From Nocardioides sp. (GTDB lineage Bacteria; Actinomycetota; Actinomycetes; Propionibacteriales; Nocardioidaceae), in the NCBI RefSeq assembly GCF_030150155.1, contig NZ_JASLGR010000060.1, positions 1 to 64,000 of the forward strand: a stretch of DNA of 64,000 nucleotides. Direction: 5' to 3'. The position numbers were made by a program, and so were the translations under genes. The notes below the pieces were generated by a model, which was given only the letters and a program-made list of their open reading frames with translations, was not told where the DNA came from and ran no database searches. This document shows, piece after piece, positions 49,925 to 58,941 of this stretch (positions are counted from its first letter, which is position 1; each line of letters starts with the position of its first letter).

Positions 49925-50613
49925 ACGTTGGCTCCTGCGGTCCTGACGGTGAGGGTGCGCTCGCCCAGCACCGGGCGGGCGGCGTAGACGAGGTCGGGGC
50001 GGGTGGCGATCACCGAGCTGATCACCAGGCCGGTGATCAGCGCCTCGCCGACCCCGATCAGGCAGTGCCAGCCGACCATCGCGGCCACGACCTTGCCGGT
50101 GGCGATGTCGGCGACGCTGCCGACGGAGAAGAGCAGGCTGAAGGCGAGCGCCGCCATCGGCACCGAGACCAGGGCTCCGATCGCGGCGGCCAGCGGGATC
50201 GACGAGGGCCGCTTGGGCAGCAGCGTCCTGACGCCGACCAGGACGACCCAGCCGACACCGACGCCGACCAGACCCATCAGGGTGATGTTGGTGCCGAGTG
50301 CGGTCAGTCCGCCGTCGGCGAAGAGCAGCCCCTGGACCAGCAGCACGCAGGCGATCACCAGGATGCCCGTCCACGGTCCGACCAGGGCCGCGGCCAGAGC
50401 GCCGCCGAGCAGGTGTCCGCTGGTGCCGGCCCCGACCGGGAAGTTCACCATCTGGGTCGCGAAGACGAAGGCGGCGACGAGGCCGGCCAGCGGGGCGGTC
50501 CGCTCGTCGAGCTCCTTGCGGGCGCCACGCAGCGCCAGGCCCACCCCTGCCACGGCCACCACTCCGGTGGCCACCGAGGTCGGCGCGTTGAAGAATCCGT
50601 CGGGCACGTGCAC
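49921..50613 (-). CDS. cbiM: Cobalt/nickel S component CbiM
   Basis: A 230-residue substrate-specific subunit with about seven helices. The mature N-terminus, MHVPDGFFN, provides the classical metal-chelating Met-His motif. Later conserved parts are FATQMVNFPVGAGTSGHLLGG and WHCLIGVGEALITGLVI. GTG 50613 with GGGAGG eight bases upstream is chosen over longer forms because the conserved His must be the second residue. CbiM and its close relative NikM cannot be separated safely, so cobalt or nickel is left open. BluB at 19984 shows B12-related metabolism elsewhere in the window. Confidence 0.9.
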   Translation of the reverse strand: MHVPDGFFNAPTSVATGVVAVAGVGLALRGARKELDERTAPLAGLVAAFVFATQMVNFPVGAGTSGHLLGGALAAALVGPWTGILVIACVLLVQGLLFADGGLTALGTNITLMGLVGVGVGWVVLVGVRTLLPKRPSSIPLAAAIGALVSVPMAALAFSLLFSVGSVADIATGKVVAAMVGWHCLIGVGEALITGLVISSVIATRPDLVYAARPVLGERTLTVRTAGANV

Positions 50614-50633
50614 CCTGCTCGCCTCCCAGGCGT

Positions 50634-50661
50634 TATTGCGATCAGATCGCAATAGACTCTA
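50634..50661 (-). promoter_or_regulatory. Promoter and 21-bp palindromic operator of cbiMNQO
   Basis: TATTGCGATC (50634-50643) and GATCGCAATA (50645-50654) form a perfect palindrome around one base. On the minus strand TAGAGT (50656-50661) is a -10 candidate and its expected start point falls inside the palindrome. That places a repressor over +1, probably a metal-sensing one. Confidence 0.62.
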
Positions 50662-50745
50662 GTGGGCAGCAAACGACCTGTCACCCTCGATCAGGTGAAC
50701 AACGCGCTCAGGAACGCACCGCCGCCGCGACGGTGGCACCCAGAC

Positions 50746-51255
50746 TCAGTCCTCGCTCGGCTCCGGCCCCTCGATCGCGATCATCAGCACCCGCAGATCC
50801 CGCGCCAGTGACGCGAGCAGGGCCGGGTCGACGTCACCGTAGATCGCCGCCTCGGCCTCCTGCATCGCCCGCGCCAGGCGGTCGAACCGTTCCCGACCAG
50901 CCTCGGTGATCTCGACGTTGACCTGCCGTCGGTCCTGGAGGCCGAAGGTGCGACGCACGGATCCAGCCTCCTCCATCTTCGCGATCCGCTGCGTGATCGC
51001 CCCCGAGGTCACCTGGGCGATGTCCTGGAGGACCGCGATGCCGAGAGTGCCGTCGTTCCGGATCAGCCCCGAGAGCAGCGGGATCTCCCAGAACTCCAGT
51101 CCCTGCGGGGCGAGCCGGCGGCGGGTCTCGGTCTCGACCCGGTGCGCGAGTCGGCGCAGCCGGATGTGCACCGCCGCCGCGTCGACCACGTCGTCGCGGT
51201 AGCTCCGCACGTGGTCGAGGATCGGGTCGACCCGGTCGCGCTGAACATCGCCCAC
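50746..51255 (-). CDS. MarR family transcriptional regulator
   Basis: A 169-residue MarR-type protein. The winged helix spans LGIAVLQDIAQVTSGAITQRIAKMEEAGSVRRTFGLQDRRQVNVEITEAG, which contains recognition helix and wing. The N-terminus FWEIPLLSGLIRNDG is also typical. GTG 51255 is divergent from the MFS gene at 51326, and the AT-rich 70-bp gap holds direct repeats (CTAAAGTAA and CTAAGATAA on the minus strand) that may be its operator. The regulated gene is probably the transporter. Confidence 0.88.
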   Translation of the reverse strand: MGDVQRDRVDPILDHVRSYRDDVVDAAAVHIRLRRLAHRVETETRRRLAPQGLEFWEIPLLSGLIRNDGTLGIAVLQDIAQVTSGAITQRIAKMEEAGSVRRTFGLQDRRQVNVEITEAGRERFDRLARAMQEAEAAIYGDVDPALLASLARDLRVLMIAIEGPEPSED

Positions 51256-51325
51256 AGGGGTCCGCCTTTCATTTATCTTAGTGCTGTTGTTACTTTAGCC
51301 CTCAAATAGTTTGGAAGGCTTCTCG

Positions 51326-52798
51326 ATGACATCATCTCCGCCTGCGGCCAGCGCCGCAGCACCCGCCCCGACCGGCGCCACCCCGGGCACCTCGACCGGC
51401 ACCTCGACCGGCCCCTCCCCGGACCGCGCTGCCGCCACCATCGGACTGGCGATCCTGGGCATCTTCGTCACCTACGTGCCGATCACCTCGGTCAGCGCCG
51501 CGCTGGCCACCATCGGAGCCTCGACCCACGCCGGCACCTCGGGCCTGCAGTGGGTCTCGGACGCGTACGTCATCCCGATGGCGGCCGCCGTACTCTCCGC
51601 AGGGGTCTTCGGCGATCTCTACGGTCGCCGCAAGGTCTACCTGCTCGGCATGGTGCTGACCGTCCTCGGCGGCCTCGTGTCGGGCGTCCTCGGCGGTCTG
51701 GACGACGCCAACGCCTTGCACTGGCTGTGGACCGGGCAGGCGGCCGCCGGCATCGGCGCCGGCCTGCTGATCCCCACCACCCTGGCCCTGATCGCCCAGG
51801 CGGTGCCGGACCTGCGCGCCCGCGGGAAGTACATCGGGCTGTGGTCCACCGGCCTCACCGGCGGCCTCGCACTCGGCCCGATCGTGTCGGGCACCGTGCT
51901 GCGCGGGGTCGACTGGCCGTGGATCTTCGCGTTCCCGACCCTGCTGGCCCTCCTCGCCGCCCTCGGCGCGGCCCGACTGCTGCCCGAGTCCGCACCGGTC
52001 GCCGGCCGCTCCCTGGACTGGACCGGCCAGCTCACCGCCACCGTCGCCATCGCCGCCCTGATCTTCGGCATCATCGAGGGCAGCGCCGTCGGGTGGACCT
52101 CGGCCCGCGCGATCATCGGCCTCGTCCTCGGCGCCCTGTCGCTGATCGCGTTCCTGGTCGCCGAGGCCCGCTCGGCCTCACCGCTGATGGACCTCAGCCT
52201 GTTCCGGTCGGTGGCGTTCTCGGCGGCCAACTTCGCCGGCATGATGGCGATGTTCTCGGTCGTGGGCGGGATGTTCCTGCTCAGCCTCTACCTCGGCACC
52301 GTGCAGCACCTCGACACCCTCGAGATCGGTGTCCGGCTCCTGTTCGGCACCGGCGTGAGCGCCGTGATCGGGCCGATCGTGGCCCGCCTGATCCACCGCC
52401 ACACCCCGGTCCCCGTGCTCACCGCCGGCCTGGCGATCTGCGCGATCGGGATGCTCGCGCTCAGCTTCGTCGACGACGGCTCTGGCCTCTGGAGCGTCGG
52501 CTGGCGGCTGGCGATCTTCGGCGTCGGCACCGCGATGATGCTGAGCTCGGTGACCGTCGCCGCGATCGGCTCCGCGCCGCTGCACCACGCCGGGATGGCC
52601 GCAGCGACCAACACCGCGATCCGTCAGACCGGCAGCGCGCTCGGCCCGGCGATCCTCGGTGCGGTGTACGCCGGCCGGCTCGGCTCCGGGGCCACCCCCG
52701 CCGACGCGTTCGGCTCCGCGATGCTCACCAACGTCGTGCTGCTGGTGGTGGCGGCCGTGGTCTGCCTGATCGCGAGCCGCCGGGTGCGCCGCTCCTGA
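51326..52798 (+). CDS. DHA2-type MFS multidrug exporter
   Basis: A 490-residue transporter with 14 predicted helices and a Thr/Pro/Ala-rich N-terminal tail. Motifs: LQWVSDAYVIPMAAAVLSAGVFGDLYGRRKVYLLG (motif A region) and GQAAAGIGAGLLIPTTLALI (helix 4). It belongs to the QacA/EmrB branch like the 39064 gene but has no C-terminal extension. ATG 51326 has GGAAGG upstream, preferred to a TTG at 51311. It is divergent from a MarR gene and ends at a strong bidirectional hairpin. Confidence 0.88.
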   Translation: MTSSPPAASAAAPAPTGATPGTSTGTSTGPSPDRAAATIGLAILGIFVTYVPITSVSAALATIGASTHAGTSGLQWVSDAYVIPMAAAVLSAGVFGDLYGRRKVYLLGMVLTVLGGLVSGVLGGLDDANALHWLWTGQAAAGIGAGLLIPTTLALIAQAVPDLRARGKYIGLWSTGLTGGLALGPIVSGTVLRGVDWPWIFAFPTLLALLAALGAARLLPESAPVAGRSLDWTGQLTATVAIAALIFGIIEGSAVGWTSARAIIGLVLGALSLIAFLVAEARSASPLMDLSLFRSVAFSAANFAGMMAMFSVVGGMFLLSLYLGTVQHLDTLEIGVRLLFGTGVSAVIGPIVARLIHRHTPVPVLTAGLAICAIGMLALSFVDDGSGLWSVGWRLAIFGVGTAMMLSSVTVAAIGSAPLHHAGMAAATNTAIRQTGSALGPAILGAVYAGRLGSGATPADAFGSAMLTNVVLLVVAAVVCLIASRRVRRS

Positions 52799-52807
52799 GT
52801 GCCCCTC

Positions 52808-52850
52808 GACACCTCACCCCACCCGGAGACCCCCGGTGGGGTGAGGTGTC
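52808..52850. terminator. Bidirectional terminator between MFS and jetC genes
   Basis: A perfect 16-bp stem (52808-52823 with 52835-52850) around an 11-base loop lies between two convergent stops, 10 bases after the MFS stop and 7 bases past the jetC stop. Confidence 0.78.
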
Positions 52851-52856
52851 CCCGCG

Positions 52857-55800
52857 TCAGCGGGAGGCGTCGGTGATCGGTGTGATCCAGGACTGGTGCG
52901 TGCTGGCGTTCTTCGTGATCGCCAGCAGGTCGTCCATGTGCGGCTCCAGGCCGGTGACCTTGTCCAGCGGTACGCCGATGATGAGCTGGAAGCCCAGCCC
53001 GCGCCAGGCCTGCACCGCTCGGCCTGCGAACTCCGAGTCGGCCTTCACGAAGCCCTCGTCGAGGAAGACCGGGGCGAAGCGCGGCCGCGAGCGCATCTCG
53101 TCCCCGAGCCGGAACCGCAGCGCCGAGCCGACGATGAACGCCACCAGCTCCTGGGACTCACCACCGGACTTCTCCCCCAGCGTCCGGTAGGTGGCACGCA
53201 GCTCGCCGGTGAGGAAGTCGTAGCGCTCCGCGCTGATCTCCACGTGCCGACGTACGTCGAGCAGACGGTCACGATCGGACGGTCCGGCCGCAGCGTCACC
53301 GTTCTGCGAGGGACGCCGCAGCTGTTTCATGAACCGGCTCAGCTGGGTGAACCGCTCCTCCAGGGCCGCCTCGTCCAGCTCGGCAGTGCCACCACGCGAC
53401 AGTGCCCGCAGGTCGCGAAGGAAGACCTGCACGTGCGCCGGGGCGAGTCGGCGCAGCCGGATCCGCAGCCGGTCGCCCGAGGAGCCGAACTCCAGTCGCC
53501 GCAGGATCGCGTTGATCGGCTCGAGCCGGTCCTCGATCTCCTCGATCGAGGCCGCCATCGCACTGACCAGCGGGACCAGGTCCTGGCCGCTCCACTCGGT
53601 GAGGCGACGCCGCCACTCCGAACGGCGGGCGGCCAGCCCGGTCGCCTTAATCTCCTCGAGGATCCGGGCGTAGTCGGCGTACGACTCCGCCCCGGAGCCG
53701 AGGTTGGGCGAGTCCCACTGCAGCTTGTAGACCCTGAAGATCCCCGCGAGCTCGTCGTCGACCCTGCTGATCTCGGACTCGGCCTCGCCGACCGCGCCAC
53801 GCAGCCGGTCGGCCAGACGCTGGGAGTTCTCGTTGAACCGGTCGAGGTCCTCGGGGTCGGCCGGCGCCGCCGCGGCAGCGAACTCGGCGCTCAGCGCCGC
53901 GTCCTGCTCGGGGCTCAGCACCAGCTTGCCCGAGCGCTCCATCGCGTCCAGGCGGTCCTTGACCACGTCCTCGGAGTCGACCAGCTCGGCGTGGGCGTTG
54001 TTCAGCTCACGCTGACGCCGGTCCAGCTCGAAGCGCTGCTTGCGGGCGTCGTCGAGACGCACCGTGAGCTCGCGGATCTGCTCCTCCAGCACCTGCAGCT
54101 GGTCGTCGGAGTCGAGGATCTCGCCCCGGCGCCGCTCCAGGTCGGCGATCCGCTGGTCCGAGCCCGCCACGTCGACGTCGTCGAACCGGGCGGTCGCGAC
54201 GGCGTCGTACGCCGTGCGCAGCCGGTCGACCACACTGGAGCGCCGGTCGATCTCGGCCAGGGCCGCGTCGATGCCGAGCAGCTGCTCCTCGATCGCGGCC
54301 AGCTCGGTGTCGATCTCGGCCAGCGCCTCCTCGTTGGAGAAGCCGATGATGTTGCGCAGCTCGTTGCGGCCGTGGGCGCCACGGCGACCGTTACGGGTCT
54401 GACCCGACAGCGTCACCCGGAAGCCCTCACCGGCCAGCCCGGCGGCGTCCTCGACACAGAGCGCGTTGCGGCCCGGGTCGGTGACGTGCTCGGCCACCCA
54501 GCCGGCGAACGGCGTCTCCTTGATCACCAGCTTGCCGGCGATGGTCTCGGGGTCCTGGACCCCCAGGCCGGGCAGGTCCAGCTCGGCGCCCTCGAAGACC
54601 AGACGGCTGCGCAGGTGCAGGCCGTCGATGGCGGCGGAGAACTCCTCGAGCCGGTCCAGCGGCACCAGCATCATCCGGGCCGAGGCGCCCAGCACCGTCT
54701 CCACCGCGATCCGCCAGCGCGACTCGTCGGGGGCGATGTCGATCAGCTCGGCCACGTACGGCAGCTCCTCGACGGTCAGTCCGCTGGCCGCGGCGACCTC
54801 GGCACGCAGCTCGTGCATCCGCGAGGGCATCCGGCCCGCGCGCGACTCCAGGGAGTCCCGCTCCGCGCGCAGCTCGGCCTGGCGCTGCTTGGCCGGGACC
54901 AGGGTGTCGCGGACCTGGTCGCGCTCGGCGGACAGGGCGGCACGGGTCTCGGCCCACTCGCCCAGCCAGCGCCGGGCGCGGCCCTGGAGCTCGGCGAACT
55001 CCCCGGCCGAGCTCATCACGGTCTCGACGTCGACGCCGTCGTCGCCCTCGGCATGGGCCGCGGCGTCGATCAGCGGCAGCAGCCGTTCGGTCAAGGCCGT
55101 ACGCCGACCCGCACGGTCCTCGCGAACCACCGCCTCCTGCTCGAGCGCCAGGGCCAGCGACTGCAACGTGGAGCCACCGGCGGCACGGTGAGCGTCCTTG
55201 GCCGCCTCCAGGTCGCCCAGCAGGGCGGCCTCGGCCGCGGTGGTGGCCGCCAGCGCGTCGGCGGTGGCCTTGCGGTCATCGCGGTTGCCGGTGACGGCAC
55301 CGGCGAGCAGCCGCAGGTGGGCCTTGAGCAGCCACAGCCGCAGCGGGGTGTTACCCCCGGCGGTGACCCCGAACGCGTCGAACTCCCCCAGCCGGCGCTG
55401 GGCGGTGATCTTGCGCTCCTGGAGGTCGGTGATCGGCTCCAGCAGGTCGAGCTTGGCCTCCTCGGTCCGCATCGCGGAGTAGGCCGAGTCGAGGTCATCG
55501 AAGTGGGCGACAGCCCGGTCGGCGGCCGCGTACGTCGCGGGCCGCTCCAGCACCATCTCCTTGTAGAGCTCATCGACACTGCGGACCTGGTTGCCGGCCT
55601 GGATCCGGGCCAGCAGGCGCAGTGCCTTGGCGCCGTCACCGTTGGCGCCGATCCCGAGCCGAGCATGCAGCACCGCGGAGAACTCCGCGTACGTGCGGTG
55701 CACCCGCAGGCCCGGGTAGAGCTTCTTCAGGGTGTTGGCGTGGAACCGGTCGGCGACGGCCACCTCGAGGCTGTCCAGGGCGAGCGCCCCCTCGTGGGTC

Positions 55801-56402
55801 GCCAGCTGCATCTGGACGTCGGCCGAGCGCGAGGCCCGGCGCGGGACGTAGTAGGTCCGCACCGCGGTGAACCGGCCGCCCTGGTCGTTGACGAACGTCA
55901 TCGCCACCGCGCCCCAGGTGTCGGTGCCCTTGCCGCGCAGCAGCTTCTCCACCGGACGCCCGGTCTTCGGGTCGTCGATCACGTCGACGGCACCGCGCAG
56001 GTAGCTCAGCAGGTTGCGCTGGCCGGCACTGCGGGCACGCCCGGCGACAGCGTCGTTGGAGGCGCCGTTGAACTTGGTGTCCGAGGGCATCATCAGGGCG
56101 GTGTAGGCGTCGAGGATGGTCGACTTCCCCACCCCGGAGGCGCCGGAGATCATGGTCGCGTCGCCACGCAGCGGCACGGTGGTGAGCCCGGAGAAGCCGC
56201 CCCAGTTCACCAGCTGCAGCAGCGCGGCACGCCACTGCATGGTGTCGTCGGCCGGGGTCTCGACCACGGCGGCCTCGAAGAGCCCATCACCGGCCTCGAC
56301 CTCGGGCTCGGCCCCGAGCTCGTCGAGGACGTCGATGTCCTCGGGCACCTCGGCGCTCTCCAGCACCGCGGGCTCACGCACGTCGTCGGTGGTCATCCTC
56401 AC
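52857..56402 (-). CDS. jetC: SMC-like ATPase of a Wadjet/Mks complex (JetC/MksB)
   Basis: A 1181-residue SMC-type protein. After an acidic 55-residue leader comes the N-terminal ATPase half with Walker A GASGVGKST (residues 87-95). Coiled-coil arms flank a central hinge region; the C-terminal half has signature SGGES (about 1079) and Walker B FAPVFLDEGF with D-E at 1115-1116. This is the MksB/JetC/EptC type, not chromosomal Smc or SbcC. The start overlaps jetB (ATGA). In Wadjet systems the A-B-C complex extrudes DNA loops and JetD cuts circular DNA. The next gene here is a convergent transporter, so jetD is not adjacent. Confidence 0.92.
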   Translation of the reverse strand: MRMTTDDVREPAVLESAEVPEDIDVLDELGAEPEVEAGDGLFEAAVVETPADDTMQWRAALLQLVNWGGFSGLTTVPLRGDATMISGASGVGKSTILDAYTALMMPSDTKFNGASNDAVAGRARSAGQRNLLSYLRGAVDVIDDPKTGRPVEKLLRGKGTDTWGAVAMTFVNDQGGRFTAVRTYYVPRRASRSADVQMQLATHEGALALDSLEVAVADRFHANTLKKLYPGLRVHRTYAEFSAVLHARLGIGANGDGAKALRLLARIQAGNQVRSVDELYKEMVLERPATYAAADRAVAHFDDLDSAYSAMRTEEAKLDLLEPITDLQERKITAQRRLGEFDAFGVTAGGNTPLRLWLLKAHLRLLAGAVTGNRDDRKATADALAATTAAEAALLGDLEAAKDAHRAAGGSTLQSLALALEQEAVVREDRAGRRTALTERLLPLIDAAAHAEGDDGVDVETVMSSAGEFAELQGRARRWLGEWAETRAALSAERDQVRDTLVPAKQRQAELRAERDSLESRAGRMPSRMHELRAEVAAASGLTVEELPYVAELIDIAPDESRWRIAVETVLGASARMMLVPLDRLEEFSAAIDGLHLRSRLVFEGAELDLPGLGVQDPETIAGKLVIKETPFAGWVAEHVTDPGRNALCVEDAAGLAGEGFRVTLSGQTRNGRRGAHGRNELRNIIGFSNEEALAEIDTELAAIEEQLLGIDAALAEIDRRSSVVDRLRTAYDAVATARFDDVDVAGSDQRIADLERRRGEILDSDDQLQVLEEQIRELTVRLDDARKQRFELDRRQRELNNAHAELVDSEDVVKDRLDAMERSGKLVLSPEQDAALSAEFAAAAAPADPEDLDRFNENSQRLADRLRGAVGEAESEISRVDDELAGIFRVYKLQWDSPNLGSGAESYADYARILEEIKATGLAARRSEWRRRLTEWSGQDLVPLVSAMAASIEEIEDRLEPINAILRRLEFGSSGDRLRIRLRRLAPAHVQVFLRDLRALSRGGTAELDEAALEERFTQLSRFMKQLRRPSQNGDAAAGPSDRDRLLDVRRHVEISAERYDFLTGELRATYRTLGEKSGGESQELVAFIVGSALRFRLGDEMRSRPRFAPVFLDEGFVKADSEFAGRAVQAWRGLGFQLIIGVPLDKVTGLEPHMDDLLAITKNASTHQSWITPITDASR

Positions 56403-57292
56403 GCCTCCCCGTCGGTGCGCTCGTCGGTGCGCTCGTCGGTGCGCTCATCGCGGTCGCCGTCGCCGTCGTCGTACGTCGTCGCGACGGCGTACCCGGTCGC
56501 CAGCGCCGGGTCCTCGGCGAAGAGCCCGCTGGTCTCGTCGTAGGCGACGCTCGGCTCGGTGCCGTTGGCCTTGCGCAGCGCGTCGAGCAGCTCGGTGAGC
56601 AGCTCCAGGGGCAGCAGCGGCTCGACGGCCTCGCTGATCTCGTAGCGCTCGTCGGTCGCCGAGCCGAGCAGCAGCCCGGCCTTGATGATGCTGAGCACCG
56701 CGTTGCGGGCCCGCTTCTCGTCGCCGGCGGCGTCGGTGGCGTGGGTCGGCCTGAAGCTCGCGATGTAGTCGATGATGTCCTCGCGGTCGACGAAGACCCG
56801 GGTGTCTCCCCCGGCCATCCCGGCACGGAGCCGGTCACGCAGGTGCACCAGCACCAGGGTCTCCTCCCGCGACCAGGCTCCGTCGTAGAGCAGGGTCGGG
56901 AACCGACCCCCGGTCTCGGAGGAGGCCTGCCGCTTCCAGGCGACCTCGCGGGCCCGGTCGACGGCGAGGTCGAGGAAGAGGTCGTTGAGCCGGGAGCGGA
57001 TCAGCCGCTCGTGCTCGATCAGCGCCGTCCAGTCCTTCGGGTGGGTGCGGGCGCTGATGAACCGCTGCTTGAGCAGGGTGACCAGGGCGTGCCGCTGGGC
57101 GAAGTCCAGGCCGCCCTCGTCGCCCTCCCACAGCGAGACCGAGCCGAGGTCGTAGCCGTCGACGTCGGCGTCGAGCACGTCGAACGGGTCGGTCGCCTCG
57201 TCCGCGCCGGGCTCGGCGGTGCCGTCGGGCTCCACGGTCCGGTGGTCGTCGTACGCCTCCGTCATCGTGTCGTCGTCGTGCTCGACACTCAT
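56399..57292 (-). CDS. jetB: Wadjet/Mks KITE subunit (JetB/MksE, DUF4194)
   Basis: A 297-residue DUF4194 protein, the winged-helix KITE subunit that bridges the SMC heads and the kleisin. Core segments are HALVTLLKQRFISARTHPKDW, LNDLFLDLAVDRAREVAWKRQ and FVDREDIIDYIASF. The first 60 residues are acidic and poorly conserved in appearance. The C-terminus contains three DERT repeats from a 12-bp tandem repeat at 56411-56446 and looks disordered. Both ends overlap the neighbouring jet genes by four bases. Confidence 0.9.
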   Translation of the reverse strand: MSVEHDDDTMTEAYDDHRTVEPDGTAEPGADEATDPFDVLDADVDGYDLGSVSLWEGDEGGLDFAQRHALVTLLKQRFISARTHPKDWTALIEHERLIRSRLNDLFLDLAVDRAREVAWKRQASSETGGRFPTLLYDGAWSREETLVLVHLRDRLRAGMAGGDTRVFVDREDIIDYIASFRPTHATDAAGDEKRARNAVLSIIKAGLLLGSATDERYEISEAVEPLLPLELLTELLDALRKANGTEPSVAYDETSGLFAEDPALATGYAVATTYDDGDGDRDERTDERTDERTDGEA

Positions 57293-58812
57293 GCGGGGGT
57301 CTCACTCTCTGTCTGGGACATGATCGGGTCGGTGCGGTCGGGGTCGGGCAACGGGGTGCGTGGCACCGCGAAGGTCCGGGTGCTGCCGTCGGGCCGGATC
57401 GCGGCATAGGTCTCGACCTCGTCGGCCTCGGCACTCCAGCCGTAGTCGGCGGCCAGGTGCAGCAGGCCGAGGATCTCCACCGGCCGGCGCAGCGACGGCT
57501 CGAACGTGTCGAACACCCCGCCCAGCGTCGATGCCGGCAGCAGGGACCTCATCGAGTCCTCCAGCCGCGAGCGCAGTACGCCGAGGTGCGGGCCGCCCTG
57601 GGCCATCAACTCGGCCAGGGTCGTGGTCGGCGCCGCGCTCAGATCGGTCTCGACCAGGGGCGCGGGCAGGATGTCGTCGGCGGGGTCGTAGAACCGCTCG
57701 CGCAGGTGCTCCACCCCGGCCCGCGAGGGCAGCAGCGGTACGTCGTGCGTGGCGCGCGGCCCCGTGGCGGCCATCCAGGTCATCAGCTCGGACTCGACCT
57801 GGCGCAGGGTCTGCTCCAACTCGCGGTCGCGGGCCGCGTCGTGGGAGACGATGTACTCCTTGAGCGTCGCCGTGACCCGGGAGCGCTGGGACAGCACCCG
57901 GTCCAGGCCCTCGCGCACCAGCCGCACGGTGCCGCGCAGCTCGGCACGGTCGGCGTCGGAGAGCATCCCGTCCGAGAGCGGGTGGTCGAGCAGGTCGCCG
58001 AGGTCCTCGCGCAGCTGGGAGACCAGGGCGTCGTCGCGCAGCAGGGTGAACGCCCCGGCGAAGGCACGGCCCTCGTGGGTGGCGGTCATCATCGTGTCGG
58101 CCCGCTCCAGGTAGGCGTCGATCACCTCACCGGCCGGCCGGTCCTCGGCACGGAAGGCGGCCAGGATCTCGGTGCGGATCGCGGCGAACCGCTCCTCGAC
58201 CCGGGCGAAGTCGCTGGGCAGCGCACTGATCAGCGAGAGCAGCTCGGTGAAGCCCTCACTCATGTAGTCCTCGGTGACGCTGAGCAGGTCGGAGTCGTCG
58301 GTGCCGTCGACGAGACGGTCCCGCTCGCCCTGGAGCCGCGCGATCTCCTCGTTGAGCAGGGTGACGCGGGTGGAGCGGTCGGGGTGGGCCTCGGAGTTGA
58401 ACCGGCGCACCGTGCCCAGGATCGTGGAGATCCGGTGCTCGCTCAGGGTGGCCCGGTCGCGGGCCAGGTTCTTCACCAACTCCAGGGCCTGCTGGGCGTG
58501 CGAGGTCAGCGAGTAGACCTCACGGCCGAGCTCGTCCAGGGAGCGCACCAGCCACTGGCCGCGCATCCAGCGCTGGCAGATGTCGCGGCCACTGCCGTGC
58601 GGCAGGTCGGTCTCGCCGGCCAGCCGGATCTCGGCGAGGTGCTCCTCGACCTGGGTGTGCAGCCGCGCCGTCGGGATCGGCTTGTTGTTGCGCCCGAACG
58701 CCGCCCTGAAGATCGTGATCACGACGGGCGCCTGGCGCTGGTAGAGCAGCGTCAGGGTCGGCTGCGCGAACGCACCCTTGACCCGCGCCAGCTCACCGGC
58801 GATCTCGCTCAA
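57289..58812 (-). CDS. jetA: Wadjet/Mks kleisin subunit (JetA/MksF, DUF3375)
   Basis: A 507-residue DUF3375 protein, the kleisin-like subunit that closes the SMC ring. Recognisable parts are FRAAFGRNNKPIPTARLHTQVEEHL near the N-terminus, DICQRWMRGQWLVRSLDE (winged-helix-like), and long central helices around residues 130-330. The gene order jetA-jetB-jetC matches type I Wadjet. The gene begins 77 bp after the hairpin at 58889-58941, so the operon should have its own promoter in that gap; I could not pick a convincing -10. No jetD (DUF3322/DUF2220) is seen on either side. Confidence 0.92.
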   Translation of the reverse strand: MSEIAGELARVKGAFAQPTLTLLYQRQAPVVITIFRAAFGRNNKPIPTARLHTQVEEHLAEIRLAGETDLPHGSGRDICQRWMRGQWLVRSLDELGREVYSLTSHAQQALELVKNLARDRATLSEHRISTILGTVRRFNSEAHPDRSTRVTLLNEEIARLQGERDRLVDGTDDSDLLSVTEDYMSEGFTELLSLISALPSDFARVEERFAAIRTEILAAFRAEDRPAGEVIDAYLERADTMMTATHEGRAFAGAFTLLRDDALVSQLREDLGDLLDHPLSDGMLSDADRAELRGTVRLVREGLDRVLSQRSRVTATLKEYIVSHDAARDRELEQTLRQVESELMTWMAATGPRATHDVPLLPSRAGVEHLRERFYDPADDILPAPLVETDLSAAPTTTLAELMAQGGPHLGVLRSRLEDSMRSLLPASTLGGVFDTFEPSLRRPVEILGLLHLAADYGWSAEADEVETYAAIRPDGSTRTFAVPRTPLPDPDRTDPIMSQTESETPA

Positions 58813-58888
58813 CGCGCTCGCACCTCCCCGATTCGTGCTGCCTGCGACCCGATCTGGGCCGCAACCTTCCTAGCATCTCAGAATCCGG

Positions 58889-58941
58889 GCTGAGCGTGGG
58901 GGTTCAGGGCCCGCCCAGGCGGATCGACCCCCACGCTCAGC
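58889..58941 (-). terminator. Hairpin terminator of the response-regulator gene
   Basis: A perfect 15-bp stem (58889-58903 with 58927-58941) with a 23-base GC-rich loop begins inside the last codons of the response regulator. It separates the two-component operon from jetABC. Confidence 0.72.

Noticed and set aside
50614..50745. Cobalamin riboswitch before cbiM
   Set aside because: The gap is only 132 bases and contains a palindromic operator. No B12-box-like segment or multi-helix architecture is visible.
52896..56543. Plus-strand open frame of 1215 codons
   Set aside because: It mirrors jetC on the opposite strand and shows only Arg/Gly/Leu-rich shadow composition with no domain pattern.
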